A stretch of DNA of 64,000 nucleotides from Glebionis coronaria (lineage: Eukaryota > Streptophyta > Magnoliopsida > Asterales > Asteraceae). The first letter of the stretch is position 1. The number at the start of each line of letters is the position of its first letter. Below, piece by piece: positions 38,055 through 48,659 of this stretch. The notes beneath the pieces were generated by a model that made no database searches, had not been told where the DNA came from, and was given only the letters and a program-made list of their open reading frames with translations. Where the stretch lies: assembly GCA_025667525.1 (NCBI GenBank), contig JANFOE010000579.1, positions 434,001 to 498,000 of the forward strand. The letters are read 5' to 3'. The position numbers were made by a program, and so were the translations under genes.

Positions 38055-39435
38055 CCTGAAGGCTTTGGAGACAAAAGAGTATCCAAGAAAGTGTCCATCA
38101 TCAGCCTTTGCATTAAATTTACCAAGATGGTCCTTTTGAATGTGAATGAACACAAGATATCCAAACACATGAAAATAGCTGATATCTGGAATCCTTTCCC
38201 TGAATATTTCATAAGGAGTCTTATCATGTATTTTGATAATGATACATTTGTTCTGAGTATACAAGGTTGTAAATAGCGTGAAGCGTGGCATAGCGTTATT
38301 GTCAAGCTACAAGCTACAGTAGCTATAGTGAAGCTATGACGTTTTCCGAAGCGTGATATATAGCGGCATAAAATATTTATAAATTAGTATTTATATAGCG
38401 AGTTTATAAAATGGAGCAATATTTTGATTTTAGTTGAAAACAAAACTAGCTATTAGTTACTTAAGGATTTATCTCCATATTAAAATTACCAAGACCAAGT
38501 CAATTAAATAGCCAAAAATTAGTAAACGAGCAAAATTCTTGTAAATCAGCAAAAAGATTGGAAAAAGCGCCACGTTACGCGCTATAGCGCGCTATATCAC
38601 GCTTTATGGTGCTTTTTAGCACGCTACGCCTTAAGACGCCGCCTTAGTCTATTTCGTAACGTGGAGGCCACGCTTCACGCTATAGCCCGCTATAAGGCGC
38701 GCTATAGCGCGCTATTTAGAACCCTGTGAGTATAGCAAGCTATTTTCACAGCCTCAGTCCAGAAGTGTTTTGAAAGATTGGATCCATTGAGCATGGTTCT
38801 TGTAGCTTCAATGAGAGTTCTATTATTCCTTTCAAGCACACCATTTTGTTTAGGTGTGTAGGGAGAAGAGAAGTTCTGAGAAATTTCTTTCTCATCACAA
38901 AAACTCTCAAGCTCGTGGTTCCTAAAAATTGTCCCATTATCAGTCCTTAATTGTTTGACTTTGGTGTCATTTTGGTTTTCTACTTGCCTGATAAAAAAGA
39001 CATGATGAATTCAGGAGCCTGACTTTTCTTTTTAAGGAAGTATACCCATGTGTATCTAGAGTATTCATCAACAATCACAAGGGTATATTTCTCATGATTT
39101 ATAGACATGGGACTGACAGGCCCAAATAAGTCCATATGAAGAAGATGGAGACACTTCCTAATAGAAAAGTTTTCTTTTGGCTTGCAAGAAGCTCTCTTGT
39201 GTTTATCTTTTTCACAGGCTGAACAAGGTTTATCTTTTGAGTACACAATAGATGGTAAGCTAACAACTTTGTTTTGTTTTGCAAGTTTGTTTATGTCTTT
39301 AAAATTGAGGTGTGACAGTCTCTTGTGCAAAAGCCAATTGACTGAGTCTGAGGCTTTAGCGAAGAAACATGCTCCTGAGAGAGTTATAGATGACATGTCC
39401 AAGACATATACATCATTTCTTCTTGGATCAGTCAT
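38055..39435 (-). pseudogene. Copia integrase (large element), split by a hAT MITE
   Basis: The N-terminal part carries LLHKRLSHLNFKDINKL and CSACEKDKHKRAS, then MDLFGPVSPMSINHEKYTLV. The core continues past several stops near 38980 (REL..) to HFWTEAVKIACY, is interrupted by the MITE, and resumes TQNKCIIIKIHDKTPYEIF and GHFLGYSFVSKAFRVF. Numerous stops: decayed. Confidence 0.9.
38262..38726. mobile_element. hAT MITE inside the Copia integrase
   Basis: 465 bp, TIRs CAAGGTTGTAAATAGCG / CGCTATTTAGAACCCTG, perfect 8 bp duplication TGAGTATA at 38254-38261 and 38727-38734. Its terminal bases match the MITE at 13541-14030, so they share a family, but the interior differs, being built from gctatagcgc palindromes. 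Confidence 0.93.
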
Positions 39436-39483
39436 TACAATTTCTTTGTTAGCATTAAAGATTGTTCCTTGCTTATCATCAAA

Positions 39484-39861
39484 CTAAACGATGTACTTAG
39501 CATAACATAGCTGGCTGATACTTATGAGATTATACTTCAGACCATTTACGAACGCCACTTTTGAGAAAACTATTCCACAACATTTTATTGAACCATATCC
39601 CTCGGTAACACAAGATGAGTTATCACCAAATACTACCCTAGGACCTGGTTGCTCCACGTATTTGTGCAGATAACTTTTGACCCCTGTCATACTTCTTGAA
39701 CACCCACTGTCTAAGTACCAGATAGGCTCCTTGAAGTGTTTCTTCCTCATGGTGATGTCAACCCATTCTCCATTTCGAGCATGACTCTTTCCAACTGATA
39801 GTTCATCATCATCTAGAGCCATCAACACTTGATATCTGACTTCCTCATCTTCTGAGGACAA
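39484..39861 (-). pseudogene. Copia protease (large element)
   Basis: WYLDSGCSRSMTG is the catalytic motif with Asp-Ser-Gly intact; NLISISQLC closes the domain. The frame ends with stops on both sides. Confidence 0.88.
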
Positions 39862-41112
39862 GTCTTCATAATCCTAATCAAAGGTTTCAGCTACCAGACC
39901 TTTGGCTTTGTTCTGAGGAGGTTTTTGAGTCTAAGTATTTGAGGGTCCAGCTTCTAAGAGTGCAAGCTTTGCTTTGACCTTTTTATACTCAGACCTATAA
40001 TCCTTCTCAATTTTCTTATTATTCTGAAATCTTTGGTTAATTGTAGAAGCCTGAATCAGTTTTGGTGTAAACTTAGGTTGAAAATTGTCATTTCCTGATG
40101 ATGAATTTTGACTTTTATAAGAGGCCAATGGAGTTTTTGAAAGACAATATTTTGCAAAATGCCTAGTTTTACCACATCAGTAACAATCCACCCCCTCAGT
40201 GAATTGATTTCCAGCAAATCGAGTTCTTTTGATATATCGTTTGGTATTTGCCAACATGACCCTTTCATGAAATTCCCTATTTAGATCCCTTATGTATTCA
40301 GTACTAGATCTTTCATCAACCTCATCGTCTGAGGTCTCCTGAAAGTCTAAAACAATTACATTTGAGTAAAAAGCAGTTGTAATGGGTCCATGATCAACAG
40401 GGGTTGGTTTGGCTGAGGTGTTAGTTATTAAGGCCTTCTTAGACTTAGGATATCTTCTATTTATTAGATTATCTTCATAGATAAATCTTCCATAGATGTC
40501 TACTAGATCCTGAGTCTGAATGTGATTGGCATTTCTCAATCCTTGAGAGAAACCAAGCCATTTTTCAGGGAGACTATTCACAAAACCAACATTGATTTCA
40601 TGTTTAGACAGTTTCACCCCGTCATTTGATAGCTCATTGAACAAGGTCTTGTATCTGGTATAAGTCTGAGGAAGTGTTTAAGATGGTTTGGCCCTGAAAG
40701 TGTTATATTTTAACTTCAGGTCCATAATCCGATTTTCCTTAGTGTCAGATGGATCTTCGAAACTATGAACAAGATCTGTCCAAGTCTCTTTGGCCGTCTC
40801 ACACTCGATGACAGCCTCCATAATATCGTCAGGAAGACAAGATATTATGATGATTTTGAGACGTTGGTTTTGATTAACCACTCTCCTTTCATCGTCAGAC
40901 CATTGGTTTTCAGGTTTGTCATCACCTGCTGTTGTTTTTGGTTTGAATGGAACATTCTTAATACAAGTAATGTAATAAGGTTCCATTCCCATCAAATAAC
41001 ATAGCATTCTTTTCTTCCAATTATTAAATCTTTCATCTTCTAACTTAGTAGCGTTAACATAGTAACTTGCTCCCTTTTTGTTAACAAGTTGAGGTACATT
41101 ACTTTCAGCCAT
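39862..41112 (-). pseudogene. gag: Copia gag (large element)
   Basis: Starts MAESNVPQL at 41112, about 70 bp after the PBS. It contains RFNNWKKRMLCYLMGMEPYY and AKETWTDLVHSFEDPSDTKE of the UBN2-type gag. The zinc knuckle (about 40160-40200) reads CY-stop-CGKTRHFAKYC: a TGA replaces the residue before the second Cys. Additional frame changes at 40678 and 40177. Confidence 0.88.
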
Positions 41113-41170
41113 AATGGATCAAGGTTTTAAAAACTTTAAGACGGTAGTTAAAAAGTTTTATAATCCTACC

Positions 41171-41182
41171 GCTCTAATACCA
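41171..41182 (-). other. Primer binding site of the large Copia element
   Basis: TGGTATTAGAGC on the minus strand, one base different from the common TGGTATCAGAGC site. Confidence 0.85.
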
Positions 41183-41184
41183 CT

Positions 41185-42065
41185 TGTTGTTGGTCCCTTG
41201 TAATTAGTGTTATACTTAAGAATACTAAGTATAGACCTAACTCATGGTAAAGTAATGTAAAATCACAAGACAATGTAAAGTAAATAATACAAAAGGTTTT
41301 CAACGTTTAACTCTTAATTTATTAAAGAATTATACCCTATTGTATACGAAGCTACAATAGGGATTGAATAGACAATGTGTGTTTTAGTGATCTCCTCACT
41401 AACAAGCTAGTCAAATCCTAACGATTGCTAAGCTTGACGATTCTATCAACAAGAGTTTAGAACTCAAGTGTTTGATCGTATTTGGAAGAGAGAACTTTGT
41501 TTGTGAATGTCTAAAGCATTTAGTGCACAAACTTAATTCTCTTCTTTTATAACCATCCTATTTATAGAAGTAAAGGTAGATACAGGACAAATAATTGCCC
41601 ATGTGCAATTCTTGTCTTATTGGTACAGTGTACAATCTTATCTTAGCCTATTCTAAGTATTAGGACATAATTCCTTTTACACTTTTCAGTACCCTATCTA
41701 TCCCAAAAGGGTAAGTCACGCTAATTGTGTGATGTACAACATCTTATCACAATTCAACTTATCCTGCCTTTACTTCAGTCTTGGAGGATGCTTGTTTCTC
41801 CAGGGAGATCGTATGGGGTTCAGTGAGTCTATTGCCACAACTCACTGAACCCATCACCTTCTTCTTTGTCTTGGATATCATTCATTGAACTTCACCTCTC
41901 TAAATGATCGAGTCTTTCTTTTAGACTCAGTCTAGGAACTCGAAGGTAACTCACTGAGTGACTGTTCACTCAATGACTTAATTATGTTAAAGGATAATCT
42001 TTCACTTGGGTTGATTGTTATTCAAATCCATCAGTGAGATCATTAGGCACTGAATTGACCTAACA
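41185..42065 (-). repeat. 5' LTR of the large Copia element
   Basis: 881 bp from TGTTAGGTC (42065) to ACAACA (41185), with TATA box ctataaatagg near 41570. Its upstream half matches the 3' LTR stump at 28761-28923. Confidence 0.9.
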
Positions 42066-42748
42066 GATGGCAACACATAAGTGTGGGTTTTTGCCACGTG
42101 GAGAGTCACCTCCCAACTCACCTTCCACTCCCACTACCCTTAGTAAACAAGTTTTCATTTCTTTGTAATACAGTGTCAATATGTGCTCATAAGTGGCAAT
42201 ACTTGCTGACTCGTCTACCACTCCTCGAAGATAAAGCAAATGTTACATGTATCTAGGGGTAGATATAATGGAAGGTCACAAAAGTCATGTGACCTCTCAA
42301 GTGAAAAATTGTAGGGTGAATTTTCGAAAAAATTTAGGTTTTTTTATAATATGCTCTTTCTAAGAATCATTTTATAGTGTACTTGTTAAAAGATATCAAA
42401 ATGTGATTTTGTAGCTAAATTTTCTGGCTTCGCTCCTATTTGTATCATTAGGATTTCGACCAAGATCGAGAACAAACCCTAGGTTTTCAACGTAGCGTTT
42501 TAATTTTAAATAAGAAGAAAACATTTAGTTTTCTTATTAGGGATTCGGGTGTAAACCCTAGATTCTATTCTCGATTTTCTTGTAGCTTATTTGTAAAACG
42601 ATCCAAACACAATCGATACATAAGGTTTTGAATCAAGGGTTTTAAGTTACAAGACTAACATCATGGTGTGTTCGTTTGACGTGTTCTGTGAGCAACCATA
42701 GAAACGATAATTTAATCGTTAGTTTCAAGAATCAAGATCAAGATCAAC
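42066..42748. other. Intergenic; possible decayed LTR text
   Basis: A G-box core (gccacgtgg) lies at about 42095. Words such as aaaccctaggttttcaa and taaaccctagattc suggest a transcribed leader or old LTR, with no partner to confirm it. Confidence 0.35.
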
Positions 42749-42749
42749 T

Positions 42750-42967
42750 AGATTAGCTCAGTTGGCCACCAAGGTTCCACTAAGTGGTTTCTTTGGGGGA
42801 GGATTCCTGGAGGTCTTGGGTTCAAGACCTGCCAAGGTCCTTTCAGGCGAAGCGGATAAGGAGTCTAACATAACTAGGTTAGGGTTCGAATAAGACATTC
42901 TTTCGCTTGGATGTCATTGCACGACTCGATCCACTAACCACTAACATTTGTCGTTCTAAAAAAAGAT
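42750..42967 (+). mobile_element. tRNA-derived SINE
   Basis: The 5' head carries a pol III A box (tagctcagttggc, 42754-42766) and B box (gggttcaagacct, 42818-42830) at tRNA-like spacing, but the sequence between cannot fold as a normal tRNA. The body continues to a short A-run (ctaaaaaaaga, 42956-42967). About 215 bp. Target-site duplication not clear. Confidence 0.7.
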
Positions 42968-43163
42968 CTCGTTTATTGTAATTATTCATTAAACAAAAGG
43001 TTAGTATTTAAATGTTTATTTATATCTTAATTATATGCATCAAACTAGAATAATTTTGATGCGTATTCGTGGTTACTTGGTTGAACTAGATCTCAAATCC
43101 CAACAATGGGCCATGAAATTTTTCCAAAGTTAAATGTGTAAACTGGGAAATCAATATTTCATA

Positions 43164-44584
43164 TCTATATCCATACTACATATAAATCATTTTAGACCAT
43201 CTCTCATACTCCCTCCGTCCAAAAATTATAGTCCCATTTTAACTTTTTCGGTCTTTTTCTTCCAACTTTGACCTTAAATATTTTTGTTTGTGTTATATAA
43301 TACTTAATGAAACATCTATGAATTGATTCATTTTTAAATATATTTTCATTGTTATAATTTTTTATCACGTATTATATAACACAAAAACAAATATTTAAGG
43401 TCAAAGTTGTTAAAGAAAGACCGAAAAAGTCAAAGTGGGACTATAATTTTGGGACGGAGGGAGTAATTAATACACAAAATTTTTTAGTAGTACCATTAAA
43501 TCAACATGATATACCTCTTTTTAATGCCTAAACTAAAATATGATTTAAGCAATACAATTTAATAAGTCAAATGTACAACATTAGCGAATTAATAACATAA
43601 TTTAATAATCATATTAAAACTAATAGATATATAATTAATATGTACCATTACTTAAAATTACAATTATATATTAAAATTATACAACAATTAAAAATATATA
43701 TTTACAAAAGTTTTCTAACTAAAATGACGGTGTACATAGTTTTAAAAAACGAACCCAACCAATAAGTTCAACCGAGAATGTGGGTCATCATCGATTCAAC
43801 TAGCCAATAACAGCCGTTCGAAAACGAACTGGAAAGGTCCCATCAAAACTGATAAAATGAAACACTTACATAAATTTATGCTACTTATAAAAGAGATTGC
43901 ATCCAAAATCTTTAGTATAACCTTATAAATTTTTGGTACGAACCTTTATAACACAAAAACTTTATAAATTTATTTTTGTTTTAGTTTGTGAGCAATACAC
44001 ATTAGATGATATAAATGAAATTTATATGCGACATGTACAAATGATTAATGCTATAAACAATATATATTTTACATATAATTATTTAAATTATTCTTTAAAG
44101 TAGGTTTAATTATTTGGTTATCAACATTCATTTTTTTTTAATTTACAAATATGAAAACATACATCCTCTATGTATCTATTATAGAACAAATTTAGTGAAA
44201 AATTATGTTTCTAATTAATTTCATTTTTTTGAACATATTAATTTCATTTGAATTGTACATATCAAAATAGGAAGATTTTAAAGTTATTGTAATGTATGAA
44301 AACATGTAAACTTATAAACTACGAAGACTGGTAATATTTACACGTTATATAATATTGTGATGAACATTACACTGATTAGCAAATAAACTTTAACATCAAT
44401 AATCACAATACAATCATACTATTTTATATGATAGGATTCATTATTGCTTAAAATTATTACAATTTAAAACATTATCGTTATTCGCAAAACTATTATCAAA
44501 AAATATATATAATCGTAGAATATCATACACGAATAATTTTAGTTTCAGAATACCTGCCGCGGCAACGCACGAGTACCCTGCTAG
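43164..44584 (+). mobile_element. Helitron-like element with nested Stowaway
   Basis: 3' end: palindrome tgccgcggca (44554-44563) and downstream CTAG at 44581-44584 followed by host T, matching plant Helitron termini. A 5' end TCTATATCC at 43164 after host A is proposed. The interior is A/T-rich with no Rep/helicase. A Stowaway MITE lies at 43209-43463. Confidence 0.55.
43209..43463. mobile_element. Stowaway MITE (Tc1/mariner)
   Basis: 255 bp, TIRs CTCCCTCCGTCC / GGACGGAGGGAG flanked by TA at 43207-43208 and 43464-43465. Long internal inverted repeats around tttgaccttaaatattt. Confidence 0.95.
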
Positions 44585-45206
44585 TTCACATTAAACCTCT
44601 TTAAGTATAAGATTTATGAAAGATTTTTTATTTATCATTTATAAACTTATACTACATTTCACATAATTAACAAGATTTTAAATAAAAAATAAGGTGCAAC
44701 GTATACGTGTATTCAAGCTCGAATGGGTAATACAATGTTAACCACGATTTAGAAGTGATAATACGACTACAAAAGATATCATGCAATAATAAACAAGGTA
44801 CTCACGCGTTGGGATCGTGGCTGTAGATGCAACTACCTTAAAACTAAAATTCTACAAGCGTAATGTTTTACAATTATACATATTCTTTAACAATAACTTA
44901 CGAATAATAATGATAACTTTAATTTGAAAAAAATTTAAGCAATAATAAACAATTTCATATAAAAATAGTATTATAAGATTGTGATGATTGATAGTGAAAG
45001 TTATTTGCTAATATGTGTAACATGTCATAATACATATAACATATTAATATAGAAAATCTTCGTAGTTTTATGTTGTTGTATAATATGCTCTGTATGTTTT
45101 AAAAAAAGAAGGATGATGTGTATTTAATATGTTATTAATATGCATGTTATTGAGTGTTTACAACGTGCTCTGTTTATTGTAAAATGAGAGCTCAAATATG
45201 TTACTA
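44585..45206. other. A/T-rich intergenic DNA
   Basis: Between the Helitron end and the Mutator-like element. No coding or repeat feature recognised. Confidence 0.5.
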
Positions 45207-45703
45207 ATTTTTTTAGAGTTAAGTGCATTTTTGGTCCTTGTGGTTTGGTCCAATTTTCACTTTTGGTCCAAAAACTCAAATAGTTTCGATTTTGGCCAAA
45301 AAGGTAAACTATTTCTTCACTTTTGGTCCATTTTCGATAAAATGACTAAAATATCCTCATTTTATAATGTAAAGTTACTAAATTGCCCTCCCTGTCATTC
45401 TTTTTTTTACAATTATTTTCCTTATTATTATTATAGTCATCATTCCTCTCAAGCAGCCAATCTGCGATTACGATTAACCATCAAACGAAGTTGTTATATA
45501 TACATAAATTCGAATCAGAAAACACCTGCTACTTGCTATGCCATGTGTGAAAAAATCAAAACTGCATTGGAATCTTGGGAAAACTACCCAACAAACACTT
45601 CAAGAAATCTAAGTGTACATCAATTGTTACATGCAAAAGTTGTATTGTCTTGAATCACTCGAATAGGCGGATATTCAAGTATAAAACACAGGTCTTGCAC
45701 TAA

Positions 45704-46435
45704 ATGAACTTATTTAGGATCTTGCACAATGAAAAAAGAGTTAACACAGGTCTTGCACTAAACCACCCAAGACCAACACCAAGAACCCACGAACACCCAA
45801 CAACCAGCAACAGCAGACACCAAGATCGGAACAACAATACAACAACCCTGCTACAGCCTATTGATCCCACACGTATTCCTATACCACAACAACAACTGAA
45901 AACAACAGTAACCACCTAATCCGTCACCCTGCCGAAAACCCAACTCTGTAGCAACCAAACACTGAAACAACAAAACCCAAGACCCTACACCGCGGCCCAA
46001 CTCTAAAACCACCCAACTCAATTCTGTAACAACAGCAACAACCCGAACCACCACTCAACTCAACAACAACTCAACAATAACCACAAATCAACTCTGTAAC
46101 AACCCGAATCAGAAATGGAAAATGTGGATCGTGATATGTGTAAAGATGGATCGTGATATGAGAAAAGTGATATGGGGAACGTTTGATTAATGAAAGATGA
46201 AGAAAAGATACAAATAATGAGAAAGTGATATGAGAAAAGTGATAAGAACGTGATGGTATGATAAGGACGTGATGTTTTATGAAAAGAAAGTGATGGTAAG
46301 ATTAATGAACGTGATAGGGACGTGATATAGAAAAATAATTATATTATTGTATCTAAGGGAAGTGATGGTATGATTAAAGACGGTGATGGTGATAGGGAAG
46401 TGATAGGAACGTGATGAATTGCCCACAGTGATGAT
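45704..46435. repeat. Low-complexity interior of the Mutator-like element
   Basis: Two compositional blocks: ccacccaa/caacaacaa-type minisatellite, then degenerate tandem copies of gaacgtgatagg/gaaagtgat. Apparent ORFs in the first block are a by-product of the repeats. Could be captured host DNA whose origin is not recognisable. Confidence 0.6.
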
Positions 46436-46485
46436 AAACTTTTATTATTATTATTATTATTATTATATTATTATTATTATTATTA

Positions 46486-47764
46486 TTTTTTTTTTTTTTT
46501 AATAACAAATTCCAATTTTATTAATCACACAAAATTGGAAGGGAGCCGCGAAACAAGCTGCGCTCCCACCCCTTTTTGAATACAAAAACTAAGTCTAGAC
46601 ATAAAAAAACTTAGAATGACAACCAGCTAACCGCTTAAGACGCGAGAGAGTACCCATCGCCTCCTCCTCAAACTCCCCAAAAGTCGAGAAGGCGAATGGA
46701 ATAAACGAGTAACCATGCTCAGCACAAATAGAAGAATACTTCCTCTTCTTCTTCTGAACAGCCGACTGCAAAGCACTCCCAGGAACCCACGAATCCAACC
46801 CCGTCCCTGCAAACGGAGAAACCCCTGTAACATCTAAACACGCATCTTTGCCCTGGGACCAATTGTGAAGCAATAAATCTGCTGGCCGAAGATCACGCCC
46901 ACCGTCAGAAACAAAACCCATATCAGCTTCTTTCCTCACCGACACACCAACCTTAGAACAAATATCAAACAACACATCACGAACAAGATTGTGCCGAAAC
47001 TTAACCCCCAAATCACTAGCGCAATGAACAGCATGATCACCCCACAGATCCATCCGATGTACATGGCAACCCGAGCACAAAGATCCATCAGGAAATAAAG
47101 GAATCGACAAACGATAACACAATACCGCACGAAACTGTCTCGGGTTCATCCGCTGTCCCAGCCCATCAATCGGAATAGTGAAGAGGTAATCTTGCGCATG
47201 AGGAGCACGCACACAGCTGAGAAGTGCCTCCTGACGACGACTCAACCCAAAACGCGACGTCAAACAACCATCAATGAAACCAAAGTAACTCTTTGCCAAA
47301 GACTTCATAAACTGGGGGACAGGAGAGCTAGTGGTGACAGAGAGAGGATCGACACCACAACAAGTCGAGAAAGCATCAAGAGCAGACTGAAAAATAGGGC
47401 CCGGCGAAACAATCCCAGATCTCGCCAAAATCCGATCCTGCAAATCACCAGATTGTAAACGAGAATCAATAAAGGCGAAGCGCCTGACATCCTCAGCACA
47501 TAAAACCCCTAGGCCACCAATACTGATAGGAAGAGTAGCAAGACGCCACTGCAAATCACCAAACCCAGGCCCTGAACCCGTAACAATCAACTCCAAAGAC
47601 GCGCGTAACGCCTGATCAAACTGTGACAAAACACCCTCAAGAAACCCAGGGGGCAAGTCCTCAAAGCATACACCAACTTAGAAACACCAGCACAATAACA
47701 AAGGAGAAGAAGTTCACATTGCGGGTCATCAAGCCCCCTAATAGCCTCTAACAAAGAAATAGCC
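46486..47764 (-). mobile_element. 5'-truncated LINE inserted in a TTA microsatellite
   Basis: The minus-strand 3' end is an A-tail of about 15 (46486-46500). Both sides are flanked by (TTA)n text with the same ttatatta interruption (46441-46485 and 47765-47795), so the target-site duplication is microsatellite sequence. Confidence 0.8.
46595..47764 (-). CDS. C-terminal part of a LINE ORF2 (zinc knuckle and endonuclease-like tail)
   Basis: Open without stops from the insertion edge at 47764 to 46595, about 389 codons, 5'-truncated. The start (KAISLLEAIRGLDDPQ) follows the RT thumb; QWRLATLPISIGGLGV and DVRRFAFIDSRLQS are typical of this plant RT family. A C-x2-C-x10-H-x3-C finger (CSGC...WGDHAVHC) precedes RPADLLLHNWSQGKDACLDV and KRKYSSICAEHGYSFIPFAF. 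The RPAD...D.T pattern resembles the restriction-like endonuclease tail of R2/NeSL-type LINEs; that part is inference. The intact frame suggests a fairly recent insertion. Confidence 0.65.
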
Positions 47765-48164
47765 TTATTATTATTATTATTATTATTATTATATTATAAA
47801 AGAGAATGGGTGAGTGGATAGTTTGTAAAGTGACAAAAATACCTTTCTAGTTAACAGTCAAACATTCGGTCAACATAAAAATGGACCAAAAGTGAAGAAA
47901 TAGTTTACCTTTTTGGCCAAAATCAAAACTATTTGAGTTTTTGGACCAAAAGTGAAAACTGGACCAAACCACGAGGACCAAAAATGCACTTAACTCATTT
48001 TTTTACATTGTAATAATGATGTGTGTAAAAGTTTTATTTTATACTTTTAAACTTATTTAGTTTATACATCATACATACATACATTATAACGTGTAAGTTG
48101 ATTTTTCAAACATTTTTATTATTATCTGTATGTCTACTCTTTTAATAAGTAGTATAAGTTATTC

Positions 48165-48448
48165 TAGGGCTGAGTATCGGTCCAGGACCGGACCGGATCG
48201 AGGACCGAAATGGTCTGAAACCCCGAATCGAGACCGGACCGAAATAATTCGGTCCGGTCTGGTCCGGTCCTATTAGGCAAAATCGATAAGATTTTTTGTA
48301 AGACCGAATCGGACCGGACCGAGAACCGAAATTGTGCAAAACTCTGGACCGAAGATTGGACCGAAATTATACGGTGCAGTTCAGTTCCGTCCGATCCAGT
48401 CCGATTTTCCAGTCCAGTTCAATTTTAGGTCTGTCATGCTCAGCCGTA
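48165..48448. mobile_element. hAT MITE (TAGGGCTGAGCA family), copy 2
   Basis: 284 bp, ends TAGGGCTGAGTATCGG / CATGCTCAGCCGTA, perfect 8 bp duplication AGTTATTC at 48157-48164 and 48449-48456. The interior is ggaccggacc-rich. It lies about 200 bp past the 3' end of THG1 copy 2, just as copy 1 of this family lies past THG1 copy 1, but the target sequences differ. Confidence 0.93.
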
Positions 48449-48659
48449 AGTTATTCACAACAACAATGTCTAAAGAAAAGAGACTACTATATCTCTTGAA
48501 CCCAATCAAATATCATTCTCCCTGACTAAACTATCTTTTGAATGGCTAAGACAACAAGTTTAGGTCTAGACTAAATTTAATCTAGACAACATGACTGGGT
48601 TGCTAGAAGAAAACAAGTAAAGAAAACATACGAAATCAAAAAGACAAAACATAGTATGT

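Larger units (their letters stand above)
28761..42065 (-). mobile_element. Large Copia element with extra 3' ORF region, nested insertions
   Basis: Full span of a minus-strand Copia element: 5' LTR 42065-41185, PBS, gag, PR, IN, RT, RH, a 4 kb extra coding region, PPT and a 3' LTR stump 28923-28761. It is interrupted by a solo LTR (35992-38049) and a hAT MITE (38262-38726); without them and their duplications it is about 10.8 kb. Gene order PR-IN-RT-RH identifies Copia; the added downstream region resembles the Maximus/SIRE arrangement. Several stops make it non-functional. TSD cannot be tested because the 3' LTR is truncated. Confidence 0.88.
45216..47996. mobile_element. Mutator-like TIR element, 2.78 kb
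   Basis: Terminal inverted repeats of about 140 bp (GAGTTAAGTGCATTTTTGGT...) and a perfect 9 bp target-site duplication ATTTTTTTA at 45207-45215 and 47997-48005, as expected for Mutator-like elements. No transposase. The interior holds a CAACAACC-rich stretch (45750-46090), an array of aacgtgat variants (46110-46430) and a LINE insertion. Confidence 0.92.

Noticed and set aside
42751..42830. Intact tRNA gene
   Set aside because: A and B boxes are present but acceptor and anticodon stems cannot be formed; a SINE explains it better.
45704..45919. Plus-strand ORF of 71 codons, Thr/Pro/Asn-rich
   Set aside because: Lies in a CAACAACC-type low-complexity block of a Mutator-like element; open on both strands because of composition.
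46110..46430. Regulatory array of aacgtgat boxes
   Set aside because: Degenerate repeat within a transposon interior; no evidence of a binding function.
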